Positions 22,901 to 35,589 of a stretch of 64,000 nucleotides of DNA are shown piece after piece. Source of the DNA: Brienomyrus brachyistius (taxonomy: Eukaryota > Chordata > Actinopteri > Osteoglossiformes > Mormyridae). The position numbers and the translations under genes are program-made. How positions within the stretch are numbered: position 1 is the stretch's first letter; each line of letters begins with the position of its first letter. The stretch spans positions 29,420,618 to 29,484,617 of the forward strand of contig NC_064533.1 of assembly GCF_023856365.1 (NCBI RefSeq). The letters run 5' to 3'. The notes beneath the pieces are model-generated. The model worked only from the letters and a program-made list of their open reading frames with translations, had not been told where the DNA came from and did not search any database.

Positions 22901-25774
22901 ACTTAAAGCCACAGAAGATATGTTTGGTGAAAGATGGTGAAATATTTGAAGAAAAGAACACACTTGAAACTCTTAAGTATAAGCTGGATTCTATTACACT
23001 TTGGGGATTTGTGGAAGCCAATGACTCAGGAAATATTACTAGGGTGGAAGAAAGATTGGATTCAAGTAGATATTAGCAATTCCTAGACCTAACATTTGCA
23101 TGAGTCAACAGTGTGAGGCTGACAACTGGTTCAGCTCAAAGCTCACAAGCATTCTTGATATATTCGGAATATCCATTAAAAAAAGCAGGAACAGAAAAAC
23201 TCTTGGCTGACTACAGAAAGTGTTTGGAAAGTGTTATATCTGCTAAAAAGGAATGTTACTCAATACTAGCAAAATTTTGTATTTGCAATATTCATTATTA
23301 TTCTGTTAGTCATGACTTGTCAGAAATGACAGTGAGTTTTGAGTAATTCTGCATTGAAACCTGCAGAATGGTGTCATACTTAATTTTATACCTCGCAGAA
23401 ATTAAACATGAGTCCCAAACCTTTGAATATTACTGAGGTCCTGTAACTAGTTTACAGGTTAAACTGCAATATTTGACAAGCAAGGAGGCACAAGAGATGA
23501 GGATGCAGAGAAATACCCCTCAAGGGGTGGGATTTATTTAGGGAACTGGGGGAAATATACAGAGTGGCTGTGGTTAACAAGTCAGTGGGAAGCACCTCTT
23601 TCCCTAAACTGGCAGGCAGAGGGTGTCTACTCTTGGATTTTTACAGTGGTGCGCAAAAGTCTGGAACCACTTGTGAATTTTGCGTTTTTTTTTTTTTTTT
23701 TTTTTTTTACTTTCTGACCTTTTATTCTAATTTCTTCATTCACCCAGTAAATTTGTCTGTGTACCACATTATAAGGGATACATTTATCTTACATCTGGCT
23801 TACCCTTTCCCTTCTGCATGATCTTCTTCACAGCATGGGCTTCAAGCTACATTAGGCAACACTTGTTAAGTCAATTAGCGGCTGCTAGCTGTGCCCCATA
23901 AGCATTCAGGTGGAATCCGTTCTTAGCATTCATTTGCATGGTGCTGATGACCACCTGCTGGTGTTCAGCAGATTTCTGGTGTCCTACTTTCCTGATTCTT
24001 TGCTGCAAACCATTACTGTAATATCCATTACTGTTAATAAGTTCAGCATTGCCTGTTTATGGTGGATATGGACTGGGGGGAGCATAGTGGCCATCTATAG
24101 GTGGCACATTCGAAGAGTCTTTTTCACAGTGTATGGATATAAAAGGCGCAGATCGTTTTAGTTGCCCTTTGTAGATTCAGAAAGTACCAGTGTTGGCACT
24201 GAAATCATAGAATTATTGATGCGGTCACATGACCTATCCTGCAGGGTTCCTCTTCTTGAGCAACTCCACCACCAGTTATTGTAATGCTGCATCATACTAA
24301 AGAAGGTTGTTGACCGTGGCTGCTTTAGTCTGTGCTTGAGGTTTTATCACTTTGGATAACAGCTGTGAAACAAAAATATGCTTCTTTTCACATGTTCCAT
24401 CTTGCTCTCTTTTGAGGCATATATGCAGTTGAAAGTCCGAGCACAGGGTCACCCATTTATCCAGCATTCCTAGAACATGCTGGATCACTAAAGGACCTGG
24501 TTTAGGGATCCAATGGACCTTTGCCTGTTCTGCCAAGGGCTGGATTCAAACTCATGACTCCCTGATTACAAGCATAGAGCCACCACCCACTCTTAGTGTT
24601 TTGTATAAGTACTTTAGTGCTCAGTGTAAATGTTGCGTATATATTGCAGTTTATTTTTTTAGGGCTGCTGGAGACGCTCCTTCTGCACTGTCAGCTTCAC
24701 TTTTTTAAAAATATGTTGCAGGCAAGAAGTGGGTCCAAAATATACAAGCTTGCCAGCAGCCAGCAATGTGTATTAACCTCAGTTTTAATGACCACTCTCT
24801 AATTATCACTGCCAACCTTGACTTAACCTCTAAGAAAATGGTTAAGAGTATGTTCTCCAAAGCCATCCCTTACAAAGATAAAAAAAACACTTCAGTCACT
24901 GATATTTCACTGCAACAGCAATCGCTCATAATTGCATTAAAAAGAGAATTACATATACACACATATATATATATTTATATATTTAAAAGAGGAAAGTATG
25001 ATTTAACTTGAATTACTATTTCAATAAGAGCAACAAAGTAAGCTCAATATATGTAACGTATAGACAATATATTATCAATATTTCAATTATCAATTCTGAT
25101 CTATAAAATAATAATAATACCATAAATCTTAAATAGCATAGCACTAAAATGTATTGCAATGTTATTTTCACTGAGTTCTTGTTTGTTATCTTGTGAAATA
25201 CTTCAATTGTAGCAATTGCTTTAAAGGCTATATTTTATCTTGGTAAGATGACCTACCCCTGGGAATTTCTGAAAAACCTGTTTAGTTGAATCTGGATATT
25301 CCTTTTGGACCCAGCTGATATTAGGTAAGAGTTCTCACTAAGGGAAGATACAGCACACTGAGTGAGTGACTCTCAGAGCTGAAACGAGCCTGGACCAGGG
25401 CCTCGTATCCCTTGAAAGGAGCTACTTTAAGACAACAATGAGTGTGCATATTGGGTTTCTTGCCTTGTAAGAGCTATCTTTGTTTATTTTATTTCTAAGG
25501 TTGATTTCCCATCTAGGCAAAATGTCACGTTCTCTTTTATTTTGGACATAACTAACTAAATTTTATTTCGGACAATAAGTCATTAATAATTAATTAATGT
25601 GTGTGTGTGTCATATATATATATAGTTTAAGGCCTTTCATAAGTTCTAGGCTTTTGGTACTCCAATGTAGAACTAGAGCCAATTCCTACTGGTAAATACC
25701 AAACCTGTCAGGTTGGTTGAATCTGGATGATCCAGTGTTTGGTTCCCTATGCCAGGCCAATAAACCCTTTGGCA

Positions 25775-25930
25775 CAGTGGCTCAGTCGGTGGCGCTATTG
25801 CATCACACCTTTAGGACTGGGGGTTCGATGTATGACTCTGCTCTGCTGTAGGCTGGTATCTTGGCCTTGAACTCTTTGGGATAGGCTTGAATTGGATCCT
25901 GCACTGGATAAGTGGTTTAGAAGATGGGTA
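25775..25930 (+). repeat. ATCC-family element, tRNA-like head orientation
   Basis: Reads cacagtggctcagtcggtgg, then gggggttcgatg (box B-like), and ends ggataagtggtttagaagat: the opposite orientation of the family found at 6160 and 27474. Confidence 0.6.
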
Positions 25931-27473
25931 GAATTCAGCTCATGCCAGTCTTAATACACCTGTAGGTGTAATTAATGATGTAATGTAATTAATGATTTCA
26001 TATAATTTAACATAATGAATGAAGTAATGCAATTGAAGAGTTAAATGATTAAAAATATTTAAAATAAGCTTGGTTCATAATCTTTTTTCTTAATGCCTGT
26101 CAGTTCTTTAATCTTACACGTTCACTTTATTTATACCTAAACACGAAGGGAAATGAAAGAGTTCAAAACCTCAAAAGTCTAGTCCAGTTAAAACCTGCAG
26201 TGACTAGTTTTACAGGCATCACACTGCGGGCACCTCTCTGGCTCCTCTGTCCCTGTGGAGGACCACCTCTCTCAGTGCCCTTTCTTTCCCCCTCGTGTAA
26301 CTGGGGCCTGGAGTTGTTGTGATATAGAGCCTCAGCAATCAGAGACCTTCTGGCACTATGGAAAAGATCTGTCACTGAACACCTCAGTCAAGGGGGGGGT
26401 GTTTTTGTTAGGTGGGTGAGGATTAGGCCACAGGAAGCATAACTGACCTCCTTTCTTATCACCGTGGCTTATCTGTGTTTGTTTCTCCCTCCAGTTTCCA
26501 TTTGGTGATGAATAAGTGGAGTTTTTGTTGCTGGAAAATAAAAGTGTCATTATTAGTGATCATCATAAAAATGGCTCAGGGATGCTTGCTTTAAATGTGG
26601 CAAATGTTAAAGATGCCTCGTCACTCCAGAGCTTTATGGGTATGAAATATTATTGGCAAAATTATTATGCCGATTATTATTACTTTTGTCAGACTTTTTC
26701 ATTCTGCAATCCAGGAAAAAAAACACTTATTGGTGGAACAAAGCAAACTGTTTTACATTAATTGTAGACCATCTTTTTGCTGCCTGCCTCCATTTCCTGA
26801 GCAAATTCGAGTCACTTGTTTCCAAATATCAGTCAAGTGCCATGTGGGCCCGAGGCCTGCTTGTTCGACGCGTCGGGTCCACTCCTGTCAATGCCTAGTT
26901 GTTAGTTTCCAGGCAGTGTTCGACTGGGTTCTGAGATATGGAAATAGTTATGGCCAGCATGATTAGGAAACTGGAATACAATTTAAGGATAAAGGAACTG
27001 CAGCTGGAACAATGCAAAATCATCTCAGCAGTGCCGGCTCAGTTGTTTGATGCTAATGAAGCAGAACGAGCTTTGATGTCAATGCCTCACAGTCCAGCCG
27101 ACCAAATAAAGTAAATGGCCATGTGCTTTCAAATCAGCATGGACAATGGGGATAAAAATCAGCAGCCAGCAGATGGGTCCGTGTTCGAGTGGAAAAGAGA
27201 AGAAAACACGGCTGGAGAAGGAAGGAAAGCCTTTCAGAAAGGAACTGATGTATACTCAGGGTAAACACAATAATGCAGTATAAATCAAGACATCTGATCA
27301 TAAGGAAAACATTTAAAAATCCCAAAACAAAAGCATGCCTGTTAAATAAAGTGGCAGGAAAAGGCCAGTATTTGAATAGTCATTTAAGAATAACAAAGCT
27401 TGAATATGGAATATGAAAAACATATTAATCTAATAGTCATGACTAAGAACACGTATTACAAGTCTCCCATTAC

Positions 27474-27695
27474 ATCCATCCATCCATTGTCCAAACCGCT
27501 GATCCTACTGGGTCGTGGGGGGTCCGGAGCCTATCCCGGAAGCAATGGGCACGAGGCAGGGAACAACCCAGGATGGGGGGCCAGCCCATCGCAGGGCACA
27601 CTCACACACCATTCACTCACACATGCACACCTACGGGCAATTTAGCAACTCCAATTAGCCTCAGCATGTTTTTGGACTGTGGGGGGGAAACCGGA
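27474..27695 (+). repeat. ATCC-type interspersed repeat, copy 2
   Basis: Starts tccatccatccattgtccaa, then cctatcccggaagcaatggg, ccagcccatcgcagggcaca, caccattcactcacacatgc and agcatgtttttggactgtgg. The best-preserved copy, and the reference for the origin of the 60-bp array that follows. Confidence 0.8.
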
Positions 27696-28500
27696 ATTCT
27701 GCTAAATACACAAATATGTAAATAAGTATGTATGTATGTGTACCTGTAAGTTTCTGTATTTGTATTGGGTCAACCCAGGACATTATATTTACGTTTTTTA
27801 AAATCTATTTATGAGAAATCCTTGCTGTGAACCTCATTCTGGCCACGAGCATGGGGTGGACATTTCGCTGTAATGGGGTTTTCGCTCGTCAGGGCTACAG
27901 GGGCAGGGTAGGAAAAGGGTGACTACAAAGCATCAGTGAAGTATAAGAACGATTTCAGAGAGAACAGTCTAAGTAGTCAATGGGCGTCAGAGGCAGAAAG
28001 GCTTCAAGGACTCGGATGGGTGTCATGGTCTGGTTAGCTGAGGGGAGAAATGGAAACCAAATATATCTAATGACAAGAAACATGTGGAATGAATGAATCG
28101 ACACAATACTCCCTGTCACCTGACCCCAGACCACTCCTCTCTCACCCACAGCGTGTCACCCAATATCACACTGCAGCTTCTGCGTAGGCACTGGTGTGAA
28201 CGGAATGGGGGAGTGTAATGCAGAGCACCTCGGCATGGCTATATGGCCCATGCCTGCGGGGGGCGCTTCTCATGTCTGTGATAGACATGGCCTTCTCTCA
28301 GTACTGTAAACAAAGGCATGAGCTGAATGGGGTTTGATACAAGGTGTCAAAAGGCACAAAACATGCAGAATAAGCTGAGAAGTACTGCCAGCAGAAATAA
28401 TGACAGCTTTAATATGTTCGTCTTTGTTTGGATTTTAGTAAAATGAAGTGATGTTTTGATGCCATGTGGGCAGCTTCTAGGCCTGTGTGATTGTCTGTAA

Positions 28501-29960
28501 TAAATGGCATTCTGTCTGTGGTGTTCCCTGCATTGTGTGATCATGTCTGTGCCCTGTGATGGACTGGCATCCCATCAGTGGTGTCCCCTGCATTGTGTGA
28601 TTGTGTCTGTGCCCTGTGATGGACTGGCATCCCATTAGTGGTGTCCCCTGCATTGTGTGATTGTGTCTGTGCCCTGTGATGGACTGGCATCCCATCAGTG
28701 GTGTCCCCTGCATTGCGTGATTGTGTCTGTGCCCTGTGATGGACTGGCATCCAATCAGTGGTGTCCCCTGCATTGTGTGATTGTGTCTGTGCCCTGTGAT
28801 GGACTGGCATCCCATCAGTGGTGTCCCCTGCATTGTGTGATTGTGTCTGTGCCCTGTGATGGACTGGCATCCCATCAGTGGTGTCCCCTGCATTGTGTGA
28901 TTGTGTCTGTGCCATGTGATTGACTGGCATCCCATCAGTGGTGTCCCCTGCATTGTGTGATTGTGTCTGTGCCCTGGGATGGACTGGCATCACAGCAGTG
29001 GTGTCCCCTACATTGTGTGATTGTGTCTGTGCCCTATGATGGACTGGTATCCCATCAGTGGTGTCCCCTGCATTGTGTGATTGTGTCTGTGCCCAGCGAA
29101 GGACTGGCATCCCATCAGTGGTGTCCCCTGCATTGTGTGATTGTGTCTGTGCCCTGTGATGGACTGGCATCCAATCAGTGGTGTCCCCTGCATTGTGTGA
29201 TTGTGTCTGTGCCATGTGATTGACTGGCATCCCATCAGTGGTGTCCCCTGCATTGTGTGATTGTGTCTGTGCCCTGGGATGGACTGGCATCACAGCAGTG
29301 GTGTCCCCTGCATTGTGTGATTGTGTCTGTGCCCTGTGATGGACTGGCATCCCATCAGTGGTGTCCCCTGCATTGTGTGATTGTGTCTGTGCCCAGCGAA
29401 GGACTGGAATCCCATCAGTGGTATCCCCTGCATTGTGTGATTGTGTCTGTGCCCTGTGATGGACTGGCATCCCATCAGTGGTGTCCCATGCATTGTGTGA
29501 TTGTGTCTGTGCCCTGTGATGGACTGGCATCCCATCAGTGGTGTCCCCTGCATTGTGTGATTGTGTCTGTGCCCTGTGATGGACTGGCATCCCATCAGTG
29601 GTGTCCCCTGCATTGTGTGATTGTGTCTGTGCCCAGCGAAGGACTGGCATCCCATCAGTGGTGTCCCCTGCATTGTGTGATTGTGTCTGTGCCATGCGAT
29701 GGACTGGCATCCCATCAGTGGTGTCCCATGCATTGTGTGATTGTGTCTGTGCCCTGTGATGGACTGGCATCCCATCAGTGGTGTCCCCTGAATTGTGTGA
29801 TTATGTCTGTGCCCAGCGAAGGACTGGCATCCCATCAGTGGTGTCCCCTGCATTGTGTAATTGTGTCTGTGCCCTGTGATGGACTGGCATCCCATCAGTG
29901 GTGTCCCCTTCATTGTGTCATTGTGTCTGTGCCCTGGTATCCTGTCACTGATGTCTTCTG
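28501..29960. repeat. 60-bp minisatellite, about 24 units
   Basis: Exact 60-bp period; unit text includes gccctgtgatggactggcat, cccatcagtggtgtcccctg and cattgtgtgattgtgtct. Units differ by few bases; marked variants (agcgaa, cacagcag, ccaatcag, tgactggc) recur at 240- or 300-bp intervals. Because 60 is a multiple of three, frames stay open on both strands (409 codons on minus, 245 on plus). These are not genes. Confidence 0.95.
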
Positions 29961-30540
29961 CATTGTACCCTATGATTCCTCTGTTGGTGTTTAACATTTT
30001 CAAATCACATAATTATTTTAGTATGCTATAGAATCACATGGACGTCATGTCATTAAGTTAAATTAGAGAACACAGTATGTTCATTTGTCAGCATCATGTT
30101 ACCAATTAAAACAGTACAAAATAAACCAAAAAACTGAAAAATAGATTTTATGAGATATGGGTATTGTACATATTTTGCAGTTAGATTTTAAACAAAACAA
30201 ATAAATGAAACTTTAAAATCCATAAAAATGGCTTATCACCACAAATATTCTTTCTTATTTATTAACATTAAAATATTAAGTTATTCATAGATTGCTTTTT
30301 AAACATGCCTTACCTCTAAGAGAGTCTACCTGATAAGTGAAGTTTTCGCAGCAGAAATCAAGTTGTCATTTACGAATATTTCAACCACTCAAGGAATAAA
30401 TGTGACAGCTACTAATGAAAATTAACATTAAAGCTGATGAAAAAAACATGTTTTTTTTTTTGCGGAAAAACAATCTTTTATCTGTTCTGTTTACTTAGAA
30501 TCTTTTACTTTGGAGTTTAAGAAGCTGTGCTCTGGTAAAG

Positions 30541-30749
30541 TGCAATTTTAATATAAGGAGGCCACGCTGGGCTCCGACAAGGTGCAATTTGGACATAAGT
30601 AGGCGGAGCTACGCCCTAGCAAAGTGTGATTTGGACAAAAGGAGGCCTAACTGGGCTCCGCAACATGCAATCTGGACATAAGGAGGCAGAGCTGTACTCC
30701 CACAGAGTGTGATCTGGACATAAGGAGACATAGCTGGACTCTGCCAGGC
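30541..30749. repeat. 42-bp tandem repeat, 5 diverged units
   Basis: Units start at 30541, 30583, 30625, 30666 and 30708, each reading tgcaat or tgtgat, then ttggacataaggaggc and a ctgggctccg-like block. Much older than the 60-bp array. Confidence 0.85.
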
Positions 30750-30780
30750 TCCTTTTATAATAAAACCCAGGCTATGAGTA

Positions 30781-31000
30781 TGCTTGATACATTGGCTTTA
30801 CTAACTGTTGGCACGCTTGACTGACTTTGTTAGCTTTACCAGCTATTTGCCTGCTAGACTCATTCCGTTAGCTTTCACAACTATTAGGATGCTTGACTTG
30901 CTTTGTTGGCTTTACTACCTACTGGCATGCTTGCCTCACTCCATAATTTTCCCCAGTGATTCGCATGCTTGACTACCTGCTTGACTAACTTCTGTCATGC
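30781..31000. repeat. 38-bp tandem repeat, about 6 diverged units
   Basis: Units begin at 30781, 30814, 30852, 30890, 30928 and 30966 with tgcttgac, then ctttgttagctttac and ctattggc-like text. Directly follows the 42-bp array but is unrelated in sequence. Confidence 0.8.
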
Positions 31001-31307
31001 ATAGTCTCCTGAGTGACAACACACTGACATTGCAATTGATAGCAATCTTTAATCTCAGCTCATTTTGTTCTGTATTAGTGGGTTCATCGTTGAGTAAGGG
31101 GACTGTACAGTTCTGAAATGTACAAGCAGTTAACTGTAGTAAATATTGGTTGGAATCAATAAATCTGCTTTTAGAAATAAAGGGCTGAGCAGATCATTAT
31201 TTTCAATGTAATATACACAACGTTAATTTTCCTTTGTCACTGCGCTGCAATTGTCTCAAACTTCTCCTATAGCTGTGATACTATTTTTTAATTTTTTTTT
31301 CCCACAG

Positions 31308-31371
31308 GCCTGGTGACTCAGGACCGCATTCGTATTGCCATGTCGCGCATCAGGCAGGTCACCATTCCAAG
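31308..31371 (+). other. Orphan exon-like segment
   Basis: A strong T-rich tract and cccacag acceptor precede 64 bases that are open as LVTQDRIRIAMSRIRQVTIP, ending in AG before gtaaac. Composition is unlike the flanks. I do not recognise the peptide. Out-phase 2 cannot join the anion exchanger exon (phase 0) but can join the segment at 35487. Could be an exon of an unknown gene or a decayed copy. Confidence 0.35.
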
Positions 31372-33582
31372 GTAAACATATCCTGCAGGAAAGGGGCTCA
31401 TCGCGTGAAAATCTGAGCCCCTTCACTTGTTAGGAAAAAGAAAATGTCTCGAGATCATTGAAACAAGAGACCGTGCAGCTTAATGTGGGATAGCTACGTT
31501 ATAAAGGGTGGAGTTCCATCAAGAAGTGTTTTTGGTATTTTTTTTGTATTTTATATCTTTATTATTGTTATTTCTGTAATAAATAGTAGAACCTTATGTG
31601 TATAAAGTCCCCCAAACCCTATCCTTTATGGGATATTTGTTTTACACTGAATTATCAGCATGACTCAAACTCAATCCATTCATTAGTTCCCAGAAGCCCA
31701 TGTCCTTTGTTCTGATATTGTCTCATGCATGTGTTTTGCCAGGGGAAGGGGGGGTTTGTTTTGCAGCATGAAAATGTATGCATCCTGAGAATTGTTAAAA
31801 ACCAAAAAAAAATGGGACAATCTGTCCACCACGAAAGAATTACCTTGAGACATCTCCAACTTTTTGACTCCTAGCTGAGACAAAGTCTTTCGGATGAGGG
31901 CTTTGATGTGCTGCAATTCCAGGACCATAGCGATTAATTTTTTTTTTTTACAGATTTGCAACTTTTATGCCTTAGATTTGTAACTAGCTTGCTTGTCCTC
32001 GGAAAAACATGTTTGCATACAGGGGCGTTGTATTACCATATCATAAAGGGCTCTTTTTTTCCCCAATGTTGTTGTCATCTATTTCAGAAATGCAGTTAGG
32101 TTGGTGGCATGCTCGCTCTATGGCTAGCACCGTAGCCCAGAACCTCTTTGTACCTGAGGTTTGTGTTTTCTCCCTGTGTTTGTGCCCTGCGATGCTCTAG
32201 TGTTCTCCTGCTTGCCCACTATCTCATTCAGAGCCTGTACTGTACTAGATGTGAGTTTTTTGACAGAGGTTCGTGGGACTGTAGTATGTTCTGGAAGTGA
32301 ATTCACACCCGAACACTGTCCTTCTGTTGTACGTTTGATACTTATTGGCAGTTGTATCAGATTTTTGTTCTTCCTGATGTTTACTATAGTAGAAATTGTG
32401 TAAGACTTGCTGTGGGTGGGACGGCAACAAGAAGCGGTACTAGGATGAAGGACTAAAGATTCCGTTTAGGGATGGGTGTGACAAAAGTGGCCGGGGGGAG
32501 TTAAGAGAGGAGAAGAAAAGAAAAAGCAGCCTTTTGGCATCATCACGAAGAAAAACAAAAACAGGCGATGGGGTGTAAAAGCCTACAGGGGGCAGGATGG
32601 GGTGACTGAAGCACCTTCGAACTGAAAGAGTGCATTCGTCACCTGACTCCACTTTCCCCCGGATGTCCAGCCCCAATCCCACCCCCCACCTCCCCACATC
32701 ACAATGCCGCACAACACTTATTTCATTATAACTCTTCTGAATATCTTTGGGTTTCATTTATCGGTGCCAAAAATCTCCTTCCTTTTCATTGTCTTGTTTT
32801 TTTTTCTCACATTGTGACACACAATGAAGCTTCAAATTTCTGAATCAAAATTGCAGCTTTCTAGTGACAACAGTATCTGTGACAGTGACCTTCCCCGTCC
32901 AAAGACAGCTACTGATTTTACATAATTCTATCACAGCTTTGTGATGTGTCACTGGTAAGAAATATCATTACAGATAAACACATTTATCTGCATCTGCTAC
33001 GTTAGAGGAAGTATATCAGACTTCTTGTTACAAGGATTCATGTTGTCATTAATTTGTAAAAACGTAAGATGCCGATGGTTTGGAAGCAGTTTGGACGAAT
33101 GAACTTAATTTTTTTCTCAGATGACTCAGCCGCTTTCTAAGGGATCTTGATCGAGCCGGTGCAGTGTGCTGTAGTGAACCGTGAAGCAGTTGTGAATAGG
33201 GCTGGCAGGCCCATGGAGAAAGCTGTACCATAATCACAGGGACATCATCGAGGTCGTCATGGTTCCCTCAAGTTCTGTCGGGTGAGTAGCAAAAGCACTT
33301 TGAGCATGTGGGAAGGCTGCGACTTGAAACCTAACAAATAAGGGGTCAACAACCGGACAGGAGAGGTGAGGGGGGGGGGGGGGTAACAAGGTGAACGATG
33401 GGTGTGGCATGGTAGTCTTTTCAGAAAGAAGTATGTGAGGAGTGGATAGCAGGGCATCTTAGGAGGCTGATCAGGTGACCACAATTGTTAATCACATGAC
33501 TCCTTTATATTTTTGTTTGGGTGCCATGTTCATCGAATATTCAAAGTTTGGAAATTAGCCACCAACATTTACATACCTGGCA

Positions 33583-33760
33583 GACACTTTTATCCAGAGT
33601 GACGTTCAGTAAAATTGAGATTGTCAGACAGTCCCTGGAGCACGTGGCGTCAAAGGCTGTGCTCTGAGGCCCAGTTATGAAATCATCCTACTGACGATGG
33701 GATTTGAACCAGCAACCTTCCAAACACAGGCAAAGTGTCCTGACCCACACACAACCCCCA
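33583..33760 (-). repeat. tRNA-derived SINE-like element, reverse orientation
   Basis: Starts cagacacttttatccagagt, and near its other end carries gggatttgaaccagcaacct, the reverse complement of a box B. Same family as 1850-2130. A G run at 33371-33384 precedes it. Confidence 0.6.
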
Positions 33761-34684
33761 AACAAATATCCGACTGAGAGGCATTATAACCATGGTGCTC
33801 ACATTTGCTGGAAAGAGCAGGACAGACTTAACAGAGCCAGCGACCACTGGGTTCTGGGCCCAACATGGCAGCACTCATTACCTCGCTGGGCTCCCTGGCC
33901 AGGTTTTCTAGCTCCATTTTGACATGCACTGTCCTGGCTCTGGAGCCTCACCGCTCGTCTCTCTAAATAATGGCCGGCGTCAATCCCAGCCATGCGAGCC
34001 TGGCCCGTGCCCTCGACCAACCTGATTAACCTGCTTCATTAGTCTGATTTGTAGTCTTGGGTCAAAGGATGTGCTACCAGGTGTGGGGTCAGGAATCAGG
34101 GCTTGGGCGTGTTTGCCCCAGGCAAGAGAAAACATATCTTGGCTTTATACAGTGACTGGGAGTAAAGCACAGGTAAGCCAAGGGAGGACATCTGTTAGCT
34201 GGCTTCACCCCTCCCCGGGGAATGTACAACCCAGTGTGCTGTAACCATAATAATACAGTAACATTATGAGAACATTCAGAACAATAAAAGCATCCATTCA
34301 GCTGATTTGTTTGGATGTTTTTCATGCAAATCTGAGATGGAAACACCAGCATGTCAGGCAGTCTGAGCTGCTTACTGTAGGTTTCCCTTGTTTTTGTAGT
34401 TAAGTTTGCTGGCGTCTGGTGTTGCAGATGGGAGGAAGTAGTTTCCTGGTCATAACTCTTTTTAAACACTTTTTATTGTCTGACTATTTAAAGTATAGCA
34501 GTGAACTTGTTGCAGTCACACTTTGTAGTAAACAACAGAGAAAAATATTTTTCATGCCAACCAGTTGCACATAACAAAGAGCAATGCGTTATGATACTTG
34601 CAGATCTGTAACACTCGTTTTGAACACTGAAGCCCTTGCAGTCTCCTGCAGACTTCATGGTGGCAATGACTCCATTGCAGCTCT

Positions 34685-35330
34685 GTGTCCTTTATATATC
34701 ACTGAGTCCCATTTAGCAGACTTCACTGGAACTCTGTGTCCTTTATATATCACTGAGTCCCATTTAGCAGAATTCACTGGAACTCTGTGTCCTTTATATA
34801 TCACTGAGTCCCATTTAGCAGACTTTACTGGAACTCTGTGTCCTTTATATATATCACTGAGTCCCATGTAACAGAGTCCATTCCAGCCGTATATTCTTTA
34901 TATATCACTGAGTCTAATTTAGCAGACTTCATTGGAACTCTGTGTCGTTTATATATCACTGAGTCCCATTTAGCAGACTTTACTGGAACTCTGTGTCCTT
35001 TATATATATCACTGAGTCCCATGTAACAGAGTCCATTTCAGTCATATATTCTTTATATATCACTGAGTCTAATTTAGCAGACTTCATTGGAACTCTGTGT
35101 CCTTTATATATCACTGAGTCCCATTTAGCAGACTTTACTGGAACTCTGTGTCCTTTATATATATCACTGAGTCCCATGTAACAGAGTCCATTCCAGCCGT
35201 ATATTCTTTATATATCACTGAGTCTAATTTAGCAGACTTCATTGGTACTCTGTATCCTTTATATGTCACTGAGTCCCATGTACACAGATACTGTGTAACA
35301 GAGTCCATTGCATCTCTGTGTCCTGAGTCC
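34685..35330. repeat. 51-bp minisatellite with 155-bp higher-order unit
   Basis: Basic unit tttatatatcactgagtccc, atttagcagacttcactgga, actctgtgtcc. From 34838 the array repeats as 155-bp triplets (34838, 34993, 35148), each with a variant cccatgtaacagagtccatt. Short frames of 62-95 codons on both strands are by-products of the period. Confidence 0.93.
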
Positions 35331-35486
35331 GGTTGTAATATAGTCCATTGCAGTGCATGTTCTTTACAGTATATCACTGAGTTCATGGTAACACTGAGTT
35401 TCTTTTATCAGTGGTCTCATGTAACACTTGTTCCCTGTTGCTGTCCCTGTGCTGTGCTGTTTTCATTGCTTTGGTTCTTGTTCCAG

Positions 35487-35589
35487 TGCCCTGTCACAGC
35501 CAAATTCCATGGAAGTGGACATTAATGAGCCAGTGGTGAATGTGATCCATTTTTTCAAGGAATGTTTTCACTGGTCTTCTGGGTCATAG
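35487..35589 (+). other. Second exon-like segment, ends in a stop
   Basis: An unusually long pyrimidine tract (35425-35486, ending ttgttccag) precedes an open stretch reading ALSQPNSMEVDINEPVVNVI then HFFKECFHWSSGS and TAG. The first base would complete the codon left by the segment at 31308-31371 (AG plus T). Product not recognised. Confidence 0.25.

Larger units (their letters stand above)
19951..28480. other. Long AT-rich stretch without recognised genes
   Basis: Between the CpG island and the tandem arrays. Holds a TG run (22673-22694), T run (23686-23708), short TA runs (24967-24980, 25612-25625), a tRNA-like repeat head with ggttcgatg (25775-25930) and an ATCC-type repeat (27474-27695). 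Open frames up to 153 codons (21511-21972, minus) lack splice sites or familiar motifs. Probably intergenic or part of a long 5' intron of the anion exchanger gene. Confidence 0.5.

Noticed and set aside
22894..23346. Two short open frames (VKDGEIFEEKN...; SEYPLKKAGTEKLL...)
   Set aside because: Looked briefly like decayed transposase, but no catalytic motif or terminal repeats were found.
28541..29770. 409-codon open frame on minus
   Set aside because: It is the 60-bp minisatellite read through; 60 is divisible by three, so a frame without stops persists. The opposite strand is open too.
28501..29960. CRISPR-like array
   Set aside because: No repeat/spacer division: whole 60-bp units repeat, and the context is vertebrate.
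29257..29994. 245-codon open frame on plus
   Set aside because: Same minisatellite, other strand.
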